Assembly (NCBI GenBank): GCA_949358305.1
Contig: OX442324.1
Span: 8,405,601-8,469,600, forward strand
Direction: 5' to 3'
Length of the DNA: 64,000 bases
Origin: Strigamia acuminata
Lineage: Eukaryota; Arthropoda; Chilopoda; Geophilomorpha; Linotaeniidae
The notes under the pieces are model-generated. The model made no database searches. It was not told the origin of the DNA and was given only the letters and a program-made list of their open reading frames with translations. The translations under genes were made by a program, and so were the position numbers. Positions within the stretch are counted from its first letter, which is position 1, and each line of letters opens with the position of its first letter. This document shows, in pieces, positions 11,116 through 21,806 of the stretch.

Positions 11116-11127
11116 GAGGGGGCCGAT
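11116..11127 (+). promoter_or_regulatory. Copia-2 polypurine tract
   Basis: GAGGGGGCCGAT lies directly before the 3' LTR. The same tract precedes the 3' LTRs of Copia-3 (about 16438-16449) and Copia-4 (about 21795-21806), showing that the three belong to one subfamily. It primes plus-strand DNA synthesis in LTR retrotransposons. Confidence 0.75.
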
Positions 11128-11451
11128 TGTTGAGATATCGTGTGTATTTATCACCTATAATGTGCATATGTTTATACTTGTATAGTATTATCATGTTATC
11201 GCATTATGTATCAATGTATTACCTTTTGTGCTTGGCAGTGAAGATAATCACAGCCTTTGTTTACATGTAACTTGTATATGTTGTCTACAGGTGGCTCTGG
11301 TGATGTCACAAGTCACATGGTGTATGAATAAACACTCACTTGATGTTTTGTTACTCACCTGTAAAGATGGACTCCAATTCTTTATCCACCTGATGTTTTT
11401 CCAAACCACTGTTTTTACAAGTCACTACAAACTCTATATGATTATTCAACA
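11128..11451 (+). repeat. Copia-2 3' LTR
   Basis: This 324-bp partner of the 5' LTR is followed by the target duplication CTTCA at 11452-11456. Confidence 0.93.
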
Positions 11452-11456
11452 CTTCA

Positions 11457-12202
11457 GTTCCCGTTATGGGAGCTGGGGACATTGGAGTGGTGTCAAAAAC
11501 TGATACAGTATGGGTTGAATCCACTCCACGCGTTTTGCGACGATACGTAATAAATCTAGCTGGTGAGCCTGGCGGAGATTGGCGAGGTGATTGCTCAGCC
11601 GATGTGCCAGTAAACTCTGAAGTTTCCAGATAAAGTGAGATGTCGTCACGTTGTTCGTGTTCTTCCATGGGTTCGACATCATCATCGGTATCACCTTCTT
11701 GATAAAGTACTGGATAGGACTGCGAATGTCCTAAACTCGCGGAACTCGGTAATTGTAGCGCACATGCATCTAATAGCTGTTGCTCCGGTGTTGTCGGCGG
11801 CGGTAAGTGGACAATTGGTATGAGTACCGGCGTTGACGTAGAAGTAGCTGACACACCATTCTGTCCATCATCATCATCGTCGTCACTGTTATCAGAACGA
11901 TCAGAATCCGATCCTCTAGGCCAACCATGATATATAACTTTGTCATCAAAGGTGACTGATTGCTGACCATTGTCGTTCTCAGTGAAAGTCTCATCAGATC
12001 GCTGCGTTGAATTGCGTAAAGTCCTGCGGTACGACTGATGCTCGTTGATCTTAACGTGATTCCATACTCTGTAGCCACGAGTACCGGTGGCGTAACCAAC
12101 TAGGTATTCCTCCCAGGCACGTGGCTCGAGCTTCTTGCGACCTGGCGCAGTGAAATGCACCCAGCATTTGGACCCCATTTTGCGCAGGTGACGTAATGAC
12201 AA
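11457..12202 (-). pseudogene. Copia-1 integrase C-terminus and acidic linker
   Basis: The minus strand encodes the end of a copia integrase (LRHLRKMGSKCWVHF, then EEYLVGYATGTRGYRVW) and an aspartate/serine/proline-rich linker. The frame reaches PITGTE at the CTTCA target and continues in frame to the left of Copia-2 with VPAATERH. This supports the insertion model. Confidence 0.82.
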
Positions 12203-13535
12203 TGCTCTCTTTCGCCAAAGAATATAGGGAACTTGGTTCTTCAGCCTTGAATGGGGACTGCGATTCTTGATGTATGAAAAGGTAACGGCTAATTCGACAT
12301 GAACTCGCCGCCCCTGTCAGATCTGATTGCCTTAATGCGTGTATTCTGGATTCGTTTCACTCTGGCGACAAAGTTTTTGAAGGCCTCAAATGTCTGTGAT
12401 TTCTGAGCTAGCGGAAAGATCTAGGTATATCGAGTTGCGTCGTCTATGATGGTGAAAACATAGTTTGAACCGCCCAATGATGTGACTGGGGCCTGACCCC
12501 ACAAATCCATATGCAATAGATCTAGCGGCTTTGACGTAATAGGATGTGGATCTGGTTTATGAGAAGCTCTTGTAGACTTTGCGATACGGCAGTCATTACA
12601 CGCCAACTCCTGGCGCACCTCTGCCGGTTCCATCCCATAAACTTGATCGTTTGCGGCCAACAACTTCATGGCGTTTGTGTGAAGGTGGCCGAGACAGCTG
12701 TGCCACAAACCCGTAGCATCCTTAATCGTCGTAGGATTAGCTATCACCTTCTGTTTTGACTGAGAAGGTTCGCCAGGAGGAGAGGAAGGTGGCAAGGATG
12801 TCAGGATGTCAGCATAGGACTGGGAAATTGGATTGTCTTAGACAGTTGCAGGAATAGGCAATTGTGCAGGTTTGACAAGATTAGGGATCTGCTGGATTGG
12901 ATTCTCAACAGCAGGCACGGTGATACGAAAGTCTGTAATCTGCCGCTCTTTGGGTTTCCCTTTCTTTTCCTTTGGCACATTGTCGAAGTCTACTTTTGCC
13001 GTTACCAGCGTCTGCACAAGTTGGGTCGGCGGTTGAATAATTGCCGATACAGTCGACGGGACTAAATGCGTTGAACATAAACCGTTCAAATAATAAAGAT
13101 CACCACGTTCCTTTGCACGGATAATAGGCGTGCGAAAGTCTGTACGATAGACGTTCACTTCTCCATTGAAGATGTGGACATGGTGATTGGTTTTATCAAT
13201 CTTCGATACCGAAATCAAGTTCGCCTCAAAGTTCGGCGCGAAGATAACATTGGTCAAGTTGATAGTGCAATCTGCGTCGTTGACCGACGTGAGAAGCTGG
13301 ACTGTTCCTCGTCCAGTGACCTGCAATTTTCCTTGTCCCAATTCAATGTCAAATGGCTGGATATTTGAAAAGTCTGTAAACCAGGCACGCACGTGGAAAA
13401 CGCGCCACAATCCACGATCCATTCATTGGATTGCATGAAATGGACCGTTGGACGCTCAACAATCTGTGGGGCACTGCAGAAGAATGTCCCCTCTTGCTTC
13501 GGACGTGAACTCCCTCGAGGACAGGTATCGTCGAC
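12203..13535 (-). pseudogene. Copia-1 protease and integrase N-half
   Basis: The minus strand holds the protease region with EWIVDCGAFS at about 13400-13420, where copia proteases normally have D-S-G. It continues with the copia spacer (ENLYY-like GDLYYLNG), the GAG-pre-integrase H/C motif (LWHSCLGHLH...CNDC) and the start of the integrase core (LLHMDLWG, TIIDDATRY). A frameshift near 13400 and a stop near 12838 break the frame. The segment 12203-12420 holds the degraded SDRGGEF part of the core. Confidence 0.82.
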
Positions 13536-13540
13536 CTTGG

Positions 13541-13846
13541 TGTTGAAATGTAACATGTAATATGTGTATTTTTGTATCGCATAATTTAAGCAGCAATTTG
13601 CGCTTTATCAAATGTTATTTGTTTACTTTTGGCCACGTGAATCATCACGGTTATTATTGTATAGAGCTTGTACTGATTGCCCACAGGTGGCACCATGTAG
13701 ATGGAGTCATGTGACTTAGTAATAAAAGTTCACTCTATGTTTTGCTTTCAAGCTGAAAAGACTGTGTTGTTTATTTCTGCACTAATGCTTTCCACTCCAC
13801 TGACAAACTATATATATTCTACACTATTTAATGGAATAAACCAACA
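13541..13846 (+). repeat. Copia-3 left LTR
   Basis: This 306-bp LTR starts TGTTGAAATG and ends ACCAACA, with CTTGG on both sides. Taken alone with its flanks it looks like a solo LTR. Confidence 0.9.
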
Positions 13847-13895
13847 CTTGGCAGCCGCGTTTCGGTTACGTCTTCGGCTTTTGCTCCTTGACGAG
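13847..13895 (+). repeat. 49-bp duplicate of host flank inside Copia-3
   Basis: This is identical to 16756-16804, the Copia-1 gag sequence beyond the right LTR. The junction with copia integrase sequence is at ACGAG/ATAGATAC. Confidence 0.92.
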
Positions 13896-16462
13896 ATAGA
13901 TACTTTCTTACCATCACCGACGACTATTCGCGTTACGCAACAGTCTATTTGATGAAGAAGAAAGATGAAGTCTTTGACTTATTCCGCAAGCACGCGAAAA
14001 GGATCGAACGACTACTTGGCAGACAGATCCTTGCGATACGGACAGACAATGGCATGGAGTTCTGCTCCAATAAATTTGGAGAATATCTCGAAGAACAAGG
14101 GATTATCCACGTGAGAACCAATGCATACACCCCTGCCCAGAATGGAGTTTCTGAAAGACTGAACCAAACCTTAGCTAATGGAATGCGAGCACTTGTTTAT
14201 GATGCGGGTTTGGAACATCGATTTTGGGGTGAGGCGATCTTAACATTCAACTACCTTAGAAACAGGATTGCGAAGTTAAAATCAGACAAGACGCCGATGG
14301 AACTTTATTACAATCGCAAACCATCACTGCGTCATCTAAGAAAATTTGGATGTTTGTGTTTTGTCAAAAAGAAGATTCGAGATGGCAAAATCGACAACAA
14401 AGGGATATATGGAATCATGCTCGGATATTCTAGAGTTACGAAGGGATATAGAGTTTGGTTGCCAGAATTCTCTAAAGTCATCGAAACCAATGACATTAAG
14501 TTTGTCGAAAGCAGGCGCAGAGTTGAAGGCGTGCTGGGCCTCCCCGACAAATATACAACGTATATTGACGACTTGAATGATAATTTGGAAAACGATGATC
14601 GTCAGTATTATTCGGATGAAGACGTCAGGCCACCGCTGCCCCCGCCAATCCCAGCCAACAAGAAAGAAGTTGAACAAGAGGAATTACTTCAACTCAGATT
14701 AAAGTTCCGACTACCGGATGAGAAACTGCGAGCTAACCCACCTAGAGCTGTGCCGCAAGCGACAGCAGAAGTACAACAACCTGCCCGCACTATACCTCCA
14801 CTAGTTTGGATAAAGACGGAAAAGTTTAGACCAACCGGGCAAAAGGACGTGGAATACACAATCGAAGGATACGAAAAGCCGAAATTACGTTCGATACCAG
14901 ATGTAAAACGATACTGCGCGGGCCACAATCTCCCCGTCCCTGAGCATCTTTTTGAAGATAAGAGAAGGAAGCAGCCATCTGGATTGAGCGCAACAACCGA
15001 CAGTTTCGATTCAGACTTGGACATAGATGAGCTGACCCTAGATTTTGAAGCCAATCATCTTGAGGTGCATATTCCAGTCCGCTATGAAGAAATTGCAAAT
15101 TTGCCAGAAAAGAACGAGTGGAATCAAGCAATGACCGACGAAATCGACACCATGCATGAGCGTGAGGTGTGGAAGCTGGTTCCACCGACATCCGACACAA
15201 AAGTCATAGGATGCAGATGGATCTACACCGTTAAGCAGAACGACCAAAGGGAAATTGCCAGATACAAAGCCAGACTTGTCGCGCAGGGCTTTTCACAAGT
15301 CTACGGCGAGTCATATGAGGAGACATTTTCTCCCGTAGTGGATTTTTCAATCGTCAGATTCATGTTCACGCTCTTAGTTTGCATGCTCAAATGGTCGTAT
15401 ATCCAAGCTGATGTTAAATGTGCGTATCTGTACGCGAAGTTACACAAGACCATATACATGCGCCAACCAAAGGGGTTTATCCATCCAGATAAACCAAATT
15501 ATGTTTGCCGACTGCTTAGAGCAATTTATGGATTGCATCAATCCGGCAGAGAATGGGGCATGGAATTGGAAGAGACTTTACTCAAACTTGGATTAGAACA
15601 CGTGAATTGGTGCAATTGTGTCTACAAATACAAGAATGTCGCGTATTTGATTGTCTACGTGGACGACATTGTCGTTTTTGGAAAACAATATACTGATGCA
15701 ATGCACGTGCTGGACATGATTAAGACTCAATTCGATTTGGTCATTTTGGGACAGACAAAGAAATTATTAGGTGTTGAATTCTATCCATACAAACAACAAA
15801 TGGTATTACATCAAAGAGCCTACATCAACAAAGTGTTACTGAGATTTAAAAACCATTTGGATTCGGTGAAAATTAGGTCGCAACCAATGACCAAATCAAC
15901 TGTGCTCACCAAACAAGACTGCCCAAACACGATCGAGGACTTCAAACTTATGGAAGGGATTCCTTATAGAAGCTTGCTCGGATCGTTGGCGTTCATCGGG
16001 TCGAGAACTAGGCCCGACATGACTTATGCGATCAATATTTTAAGTCAGTTCCAGTCGAATCCAGGATGGAGTCACTGGATTGTCTTGCTGGACTTACTGA
16101 GTTATCTAAGAACAACGAAAAATTTCGGACTAATGTTATTTCCAAATAACCGGATCGAAGTTGTTGGCTATAGTGATTCCGACTACGCCAACAATAGAGA
16201 TGATCGGATCTCTGTTGGAGGGACTCTGATAACGCTAGGAAATACACCTGTGTTTTGGAGAACCTTCAAGCAGCGCAACGTAACGCTATCGACTATGGAA
16301 GCCGAATATGTGGCCCTTACGGAGACAGTCAAGGACTACATGTGGATTCTCAGGGTATTACACGAAATTGTTCCCAACTTGGCCGACAAGTTTTTCCATC
16401 GTGTGTTATGTGATAATATCTCGACAGTTGATTTCACGAGGGGGCCGATTGTTGAAATGTAA
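13896..16462 (+). pseudogene. Copia-3 Pol fragment (integrase core, reverse transcriptase, partial RNase H)
   Basis: A long uninterrupted frame with its first ATG at 13949. It begins in the integrase (RYFLTITDDYSRY), with TDNGMEF and NGVSERLNQ carrying later core residues, then the linker. The RVT_2 reverse transcriptase follows with WNQAMTDEID, GCRWIYTVKQ, ADVKCAYLYA, IYGLHQSGREWG and YVDDIVVF. RNase H shows YSDSDYANNRDD and STMEAEYVALTE. Compared with Copia-4, about 180 bp at the RNase H C-terminus are missing: the frame jumps from STVDFT into the polypurine tract at an ACGAG microhomology. Gag, protease and the integrase N-terminus are absent. Confidence 0.9.
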
Positions 16463-16755
16463 CATGTAATATGTGTATTTTTGTATCGCATAATTTAAGC
16501 AGCAATTTGCGCTTTATCAAATGTTATTTGTTTACTTTTGGCCACGTGAATCATCACGGTTATTATTGTATAGAGCTTGTACTGATTGCCCACAGGTGGC
16601 ACCAGGTAGATGAAGTCATGTGACTTAGTAATAAAAGTTCACTCTATGTTTTGCTTTCAAGCTGAAAAGACTGTGTTGTTTATTTCTGCACTAATGCTTT
16701 CCACTCCACTGACAAACTATATATATTCTACACTATTTAATGGAATAAACCAACA
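16450..16755 (+). repeat. Copia-3 3' LTR
   Basis: This 306-bp LTR follows the GAGGGGGCCGAT tract, with the target CTTGG at 16756-16760. Confidence 0.9.
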
Positions 16756-17295
16756 CTTGGCAGCCGCGTTTCGGTTACGTCTTCGGCTTTTGCTCCTTGA
16801 CGAGCGCTGAACAGTAGCCGTCGGTTGATTCCGGTTCTCACGTCGAGGTTGGGGGCACCTATTTGCATAGTGACCCATCTGGTCACAATTGAAGCATTTT
16901 ATCGTTGATAAATCGCGTTGACCACGAGATTGGTTGCGTTGGCGAAATTGTCCTTTTGCGGAAGTGTGGGCAGATGATGAAGTAGTGCCGGTCAAACCCA
17001 TTGCTTTGAGTCGCAATTGTTCAGACAACAACTGCTCAGCGACTTTAATTGGCGTAAAGTCCGCATCTGGCCAATGATACACTGCAAACGTTGCTTGTGC
17101 ATATTCTGGTGGTAGTCCCTTTAGATACTGGAAAGCATGATGGATATCTGACACATTTTCATTGACGTTTTTTAACTGCTGGACGAAGTGGTCTACACGA
17201 CCAATGAAATCAGGCATGTCTTCACCGGGTCTGAGCTGTAAGCTCAAGAACTCCCACCTCATAGCCGATTGACGGGCTCTGGAACTCGGTGCATA
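16756..17295 (-). pseudogene. Copia-1 Gag C-terminal part with zinc knuckle
   Basis: The minus strand encodes a copia gag region (ARQSAMRWEFLSLQL, LPPEYAQATFAVYHW), then an RQRNQSRG stretch and a CCHC knuckle (CFNCDQMGHYANRC) and an arginine/serine-rich tail. Across the Copia-3 insertion the frame continues into the protease (AAAK then VDDTCPRG). Its upstream end is the mariner insertion. Confidence 0.85.
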
Positions 17296-18817
17296 TCCTG
17301 CCGGACACATTTTCGTGGACACCATGTTTTAGCAAATTGGGATGCTGTTTGAATAAACAAAGATAAAAATCATAATATTTACTTACTTTTGAATACAAAA
17401 ATTAAAGGAAATCAAAATCAATACAGAAATAAACTTTTAGCAGCAAAAATTCATATTTTCATGGTGACACAATTTTGTGGACACCCAAGACATAATTTTG
17501 TGGACACCTAAATATGCTACTGTATTCAACCAAACTTTGAATAAATTATTAGTTTATGGTAATCTGATATCAGAAAAGCTAGTAAACACATGCAGCCATG
17601 TATGGGAAGGATATTATAGCCAAAGTGAAGGAATTAATTGCGAGTGGCCATGGGATCAGACAAATAAGCCGTGATCTCAAACTTCCCAAAAGTTCAGTGC
17701 ATAAAATGGTGAGAAATGATTATGAGAAAGTTAAGAAGAAAAGAGGACCTAAATTTAAGTTGAAACAGAAGGAAAAAAACAGGATAAAGAGAGGATGAGA
17801 AGGTTACAGTCAGAAAAATCAAGGAAAATTGCGATTTATCTGTTTCAGTAAAGACTGTGCAACGTGAATTAGCCCGAGAAGGGCTTGTTTACAAGCATGT
17901 TGTGCAAAAATTACCTTTGACCAAACAGCATAAGAAAAACCGACTGGAATCAGCACTAAAGTGGATTGCTGAAAATCATCCTTTTGACAAAACTGTTTTT
18001 AGTGATGGGAAGAAGTTTTCATTTGATGGACCTGATAATTTTGGCTCATATTGTGGCAAATATACCAAAAAATCTCGTATTAAACGTCAGATGGGCGGAG
18101 GAAGTGTAATGGTCTGGGGACTCGTTTGTCCTGATGAATTCATTCATCTAGAACGGTTGACAGGACGAGTGAAAGCAGTTGATTACCTACAGTTACAACA
18201 GAACAAAGTGAAGCCTATCCTGGACAATAAGTTTAAGGATAGCAAATATTATTTCCAACAAGACAATGTCAGTGTTCACACTGCTAAAATTTGAAGCAGT
18301 GGTTCCAGACAGCAAATTTTGATGTTATTGACTGGCCCTGCTCACAGCCCTGATTTAAACTTGACTGAGGATGTTTGGCACATGCTTAGTGATCTAGTTT
18401 ACCGTGGTAAACAGTTTAATTCACAAATTCGGCTATGGAATGAGATTGAGAAGGCAGTGGAAGTGCTTAACAGTCAAAAAAGAGAGAAAATTGCAAATAT
18501 GTTCAAGAATTATAACCATAGACTAGTGGAAGTGATCAAAGAGAGAGGGGGTCAAACAAAATATTAAAGATTTTCTTTGTAATTTAAATTACCTAACAGA
18601 TTTAGGTGTCCACAAAATTGTGTCTTGGGTGTCCACAAAATTGTGTCACCATGAAAATATGAATTTTTGCTGCTAAAAGTTTATTTCTGTATTGATTTTG
18701 ATTTCCTTTAATTTTTGTATTCAAAAGTAAGTAAATATTATGATTTTTATCTTTGTTTATTCAAACAGCATCCCAATTTGCTAAAACATGGTGTCCACGA
18801 AAATGTGTCCGGCAGGA
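17296..18817 (+). mobile_element. Tc1/mariner transposon with about 215-bp inverted repeats
   Basis: This 1522-bp element sits at a TA duplicate (17294-17295, 18818-18819). Its terminal inverted repeats start TCCTGCCGGACACATTTT, run to about 17512 on the left and start at about 18602 on the right. Each contains repeated GTGTCCACAAAATTGTG-type motifs, possible transposase-binding sites. Removing the element and one TA restores the Copia-1 gag frame. The transposase is broken, so the copy is dead. Confidence 0.92.
17598..18567 (+). pseudogene. Tc1/mariner transposase (frameshifted)
   Basis: Three pieces make one transposase. 17598-17798 is a helix-turn-helix region (GIRQISRDLKLPKSSVHKM). 17857-18294 carries the first catalytic aspartate (VFSDGKKFSFDG), GGGSVMVWG and the second aspartate (YFQQDNVSVHTA). 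18319-18567 carries SPDLNLTEDVW with the final acid. Counting across the breaks gives about 34 residues between the second D and the E, which suggests DD34E. Frameshifts at about 17800 and 18295 and a stop interrupt it. Confidence 0.88.
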
Positions 18818-18819
18818 TA

Positions 18820-19116
18820 TATGCCAGCTAGCTTATCCCATGCTTGTTTGGGTGTGTGACAAGTGTCTAATGCTGAGCGTTTGGCTTCGCTCACAGGGAT
18901 ATAAATATGGCCAAGGGCCTTGTCCTTCTTGGTCATATAGCGGTCTTTCTCCTTTTCGTTTAAAGTCAGAAGGTGCTCGGCTTCCTTCTCTTCAGTCACG
19001 TGTCTCCACAGGCCTTCGGACTTCAATAGCATGCACATGGATCGTTTCCATGATTCATAGTTCCCAACGATGAGTACAGGAACCGTTCTGCCCGATAATT
19101 CCGACGCTTTCTTCAT
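18820..19116 (-). pseudogene. Copia-1 Gag N-terminus
   Basis: The minus strand from the ATG at 19116 encodes VGNYESWKRSMCMLLKSEGL, then a charged segment and TPKQAWDKLAGIY, the N-terminal layout of copia gag proteins. It is cut at the TA target of the mariner element. The predicted tail past the target is mariner inverted-repeat sequence. No LTR was recognised upstream in 19117-19204. Confidence 0.82.
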
Positions 19117-19204
19117 TGTGACGTCGAAAACATGACAAGTCGCGAAGAATACACTGACTTAAGGAATGGTACACGAAGCACTGTTGAATGGCACTGCACA
19201 GAAC

Positions 19205-20320
19205 GACGCACTTGGTTTTCTTGGATTATGTTCTTATTATCGCAAATTTATTCGTGGTTTTTCGGACGTGTCTACCGTACTGCCTTGAACAATGGCCCGG
19301 GCGTTTAATTTTTTTTTCGACTCGCCTGCCAGGCGCTTATTCAAAATCAGGCAATTATTTAAGCCAGGCTTCTATTCAAAAAAAAAGTTGCTGACTCCGA
19401 ACGATTTGTTTGTTGAGGTTTCGTCCGTCGAAGTTTCCTCCAAAAGGCTACTAAAAACCGTTTTTAATAACCGTTTTTAAAGTATTTTCTGGTTAACCCG
19501 GCGTTTATTTGAGGCAGGCGCTTATTGGTTTTTCGGCTGGCGGTTGCCAGGTGCTTAATCAAGAGTCGGCGCTTAATTGCGCCCGGCCATTGTTCAAGGC
19601 AGTACGGTAAGTGCCTTGTGAACTTGACTAAAAAAGAAGAAAAATATGGTTGGGGACTGCCACACGATGAAGCATTCCAGAAGCTGAAGACGGCCCTGAT
19701 AACGGTTCCAGTGCTGGCTCATCCAAATTTCAGCGAGCCCTTTATGATCTCTACTGACACCAGTGCATACGGATTAGGAGTTGTGCTGAAACAAAAGACA
19801 GGAAAACAAGAACATGTTGTGGCCTACGCTAGCCGACTGCTTAGCAAAGCAGAGCAGAACTATAACTCAACGGAGCGTGAGTGTCTAGCGGTCATCTTTG
19901 GCAAACAAAAATTCCGACCTTACTTGTATGGCCAAAAGTTCTACGTTATTACGGACCATGCAGCGTTGCAGTGGCTAAAGACAGTGAGAAATCCAAACGG
20001 ACGACTCACCAGATGGTCACTCCAATTGGTGGATTACGATTACGAGGTAATTCATAAGAGTGGTGAAAAACATCAAGATGCAGATGTGTTAAATCGTATT
20101 CCTGAGGAAGTATGCGGAGAAGAAATAATTGATTTATCTTTGCTACTTTTGGAAAATCTGGACCTACCTGCCGAGCAGTGAAAGAACCAGAAGTTGAAGG
20201 AATACGCCGATGCACTTCAAAACAGTGAGCGCCTTTCGAAAAAGCGGAGACGGTCGCTACAGCAGTTTGTGCTCCAAGATGATGTTTTGTTCAAACCTTA
20301 CAAGAAAAGGAAAGAAGTGT
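19205..20320 (+). pseudogene. Gypsy-2 fragment: end of reverse transcriptase, RNase H, start of integrase linker
   Basis: This starts in the gypsy RT thumb (GLCSYYRKFIRGFSD), is split by the MITE at 19275-19607, and resumes with NLTKKEEKYGWG, VLAHPNFSEPF, the RNase H start STDTSAYGLGVVLKQK, TERECLAVIFG and ITDHAALQWL. A stop occurs at about 20179 after LDLPAEQ. It is closely similar to the same region of Gypsy-3. No RT palm or integrase core is present here. It may be the 5' part of the element whose LTR is at 24422, but that link is inference. Confidence 0.82.
19275..19607. mobile_element. 333-bp MITE with TA target
   Basis: The ends are inverted repeats starting CCGTACTGCCTTGAACAATG (about 27 bp, with small differences further in), flanked by TA (19273-19274, 19608-19609). 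Removing it rejoins the Gypsy-2 frame (DVS to KCLVN). The interior has repeats in both orientations of motifs like GGCGCTTATT and GCGCTTAATT. It has no coding capacity. Confidence 0.88.
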
Positions 20321-20446
20321 CCATAATTATGGATAGGAATGGTGAAATTGAGGAGAAGGCGAAAAATTCTAACAAAACTAAGTTCATGGAAAGTAAAGGA
20401 ATTGAAGAGGTTAGAATTAACACTAAAAAAGCGCTAAAACAATAAA
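20321..20446 (+). other. Unassigned filler between Gypsy-2 and Copia-4
   Basis: This is a lysine-rich open stretch ending at a stop at about 20445. It does not match the integrase sequence expected after Gypsy-2 RNase H, and I do not recognise it. Confidence 0.4.
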
Positions 20447-21788
20447 GTCGAGTCACGACGAAGAGACATTCTCACCTGTTGTGGACTTTTCTATTGTTCG
20501 TTTTATGTTTACGTTGCTCGTTTGCATGCTTAAGTGGAGTTATATCCAGGCCGACGTTAAGTGTGCTTACCTGTATGCGAAATTACATAAAACGATATAC
20601 ATGCGCCAACCAAAAGGCTTTATTTGTCGAGGCAAGGAGAATTACGTCTGTAAACTTCTCCGAGCAATTTACGGTTTGCACCAGTCAGGAAGGGAGTGGG
20701 GCATTGAACTGGAGGACACTTTGCTACAACTCGGACTGCAACACGTAAATTGGTGCAACTGCGTCTACAAGTATGGGAACATCGCATATTTGATCGTCTA
20801 CGTGGACGATATTGTCGTTTTTGGGAAACGTTACGAAGACGCAATGAAAGTGCTCAACATGGTCAACACACAATTCGATTTGGTCATTTTAGGACAGACG
20901 AAAAAATTGTTAGGCGTCGAATTTACCTCATACAGGGAGCAGATGGTGTTACATCAAAAGACCTACATCAATAAAGTCTTGCTGAGATTCAACGACCACT
21001 TGAAGTCAGTGAAGATTCGATCGCAGCCAATGGTAAAGTCTACCATTCTCACCAAACAACAATGTCCGAGCACGATCGAAGACTTTAGAATTATGGAAAG
21101 AATACCCTACCGGAATCTACTTGGGTGTTTGGCATTTATTGGATCAAGAACCAGACCCGACTTGACCTATGCCATCAATATCCTTAGCCAATTTCAGTCC
21201 AATCCAGGATGGGGCCATTGGATCGCATTGCTGGATTTACTTAGTTATCTCAGAACAACAAAGAGCCTTGGATTGATGCTTTTCCCGAATGATCGAGTGG
21301 AGGTCGTTGGCTACAGTGATTCGGATTATGCCAACAATAGGAACGATCGAATCTCTGTTGGAGGAACTATTATATTGCTAGGGAATTCACCCGTGTACTG
21401 GAGAACATTCAAACAACGGAACGTCACGTTATCGACCATGGAGGCAGAGTATGTAGCTCTTACTGAAACAGTAAAAGACTACATATGGATTCTAAGAGTG
21501 CTATACGAAATCGTTCCCGAGTTGGCGGATAAATTCAATCACCATGTGTTATGCGATAACATATCGACAGTTGACTTTACAAAGTCCAACGTCGAGAATC
21601 GCAAAACAAAACATATCGACGTGAGATACCACTTCATTCGGGAACTCGTAAGAAGAGATAACCTTCAGATTGCACATGTGGGCACTAAGTGCAATTTTGC
21701 GGATATTTTCACAAAATCTGTGGATAAAACCGATCTAGTATATTTCTGTAATCGTTTCCTGGTTGATATGAATGTACTGAGCGCTTGA
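20447..21788 (+). pseudogene. Copia-4 reverse transcriptase and RNase H
   Basis: An intact frame from the truncation point to the stop at 21788. It carries ADVKCAYLYA, IYGLHQSGREWG, the YVDDIVVF catalytic box, the SRTRPDLTYA motif, RNase H YSDSDYANNRND and STMEAEYVALTE, and the complete copia C-terminus (KHIDVRYHFIRE, then CNFADIFTKSVDKT). The C-terminal part is what Copia-3 has lost. No start codon of its own is expected. Confidence 0.9.
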
Positions 21789-21806
21789 TAATACGAGGGG
21801 GCCGAT

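Larger units (their letters stand above)
1216..11451 (+). mobile_element. Copia-2: Ty1/copia retrotransposon inserted in Copia-1
   Basis: This is a plus-strand copia with two 324-bp LTRs (1216-1539, 11128-11451) that look identical, flanked by the 5-bp duplication CTTCA (1211-1215, 11452-11456). A half-tRNA-type primer-binding site follows the 5' LTR and a GAGGGGGCCGAT polypurine tract precedes the 3' LTR. Gypsy-1 is inserted in the integrase domain. The reverse transcriptase and RNase H are missing: coding sequence stops just after the linker (about 11060) and the 3' terminal region follows directly. The element therefore could not move on its own. Confidence 0.92.
13541..16755 (+). mobile_element. 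Copia-3: 5'-truncated copia with two LTRs, inserted in Copia-1
   Basis: Two 306-bp LTRs (13541-13846, 16450-16755) differ at about two positions and are flanked by CTTGG (13536-13540, 16756-16760). The first LTR is not followed by a primer-binding site or gag. It is followed by a 49-bp copy of the Copia-1 sequence that lies beyond the right LTR, and then by the middle of the integrase. The polypurine tract before the 3' LTR is intact. Confidence 0.9.
1..19116 (-). mobile_element. Copia-1: old Ty1/copia element hosting three insertions
   Basis: This is a minus-strand copia element whose 5' end is to the right. Its pieces are the gag N-terminus (18820-19116), gag C-terminus with zinc knuckle (16756-17295), protease/integrase (about 12203-13535), integrase C-terminus and linker (11457-12202) and reverse transcriptase (1-1210). 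It is interrupted by Copia-2 (TSD CTTCA), Copia-3 (TSD CTTGG) and a Tc1/mariner element (TSD TA). Removing each insertion plus one target copy rejoins the reading frame. The element runs off the left edge, so RNase H and the 3' LTR are not visible. No 5' LTR was found beyond 19116, where Gypsy-2 begins about 90 bp later. Frameshifts show it is inactive. Confidence 0.85.

Noticed and set aside
17315-17325. MVSTKMC start of the Copia-1 gag C-terminal ORF, and the IFVDTMF end of its N-terminal ORF
   Set aside because: Both are mariner inverted-repeat sequence read into the gag frames.
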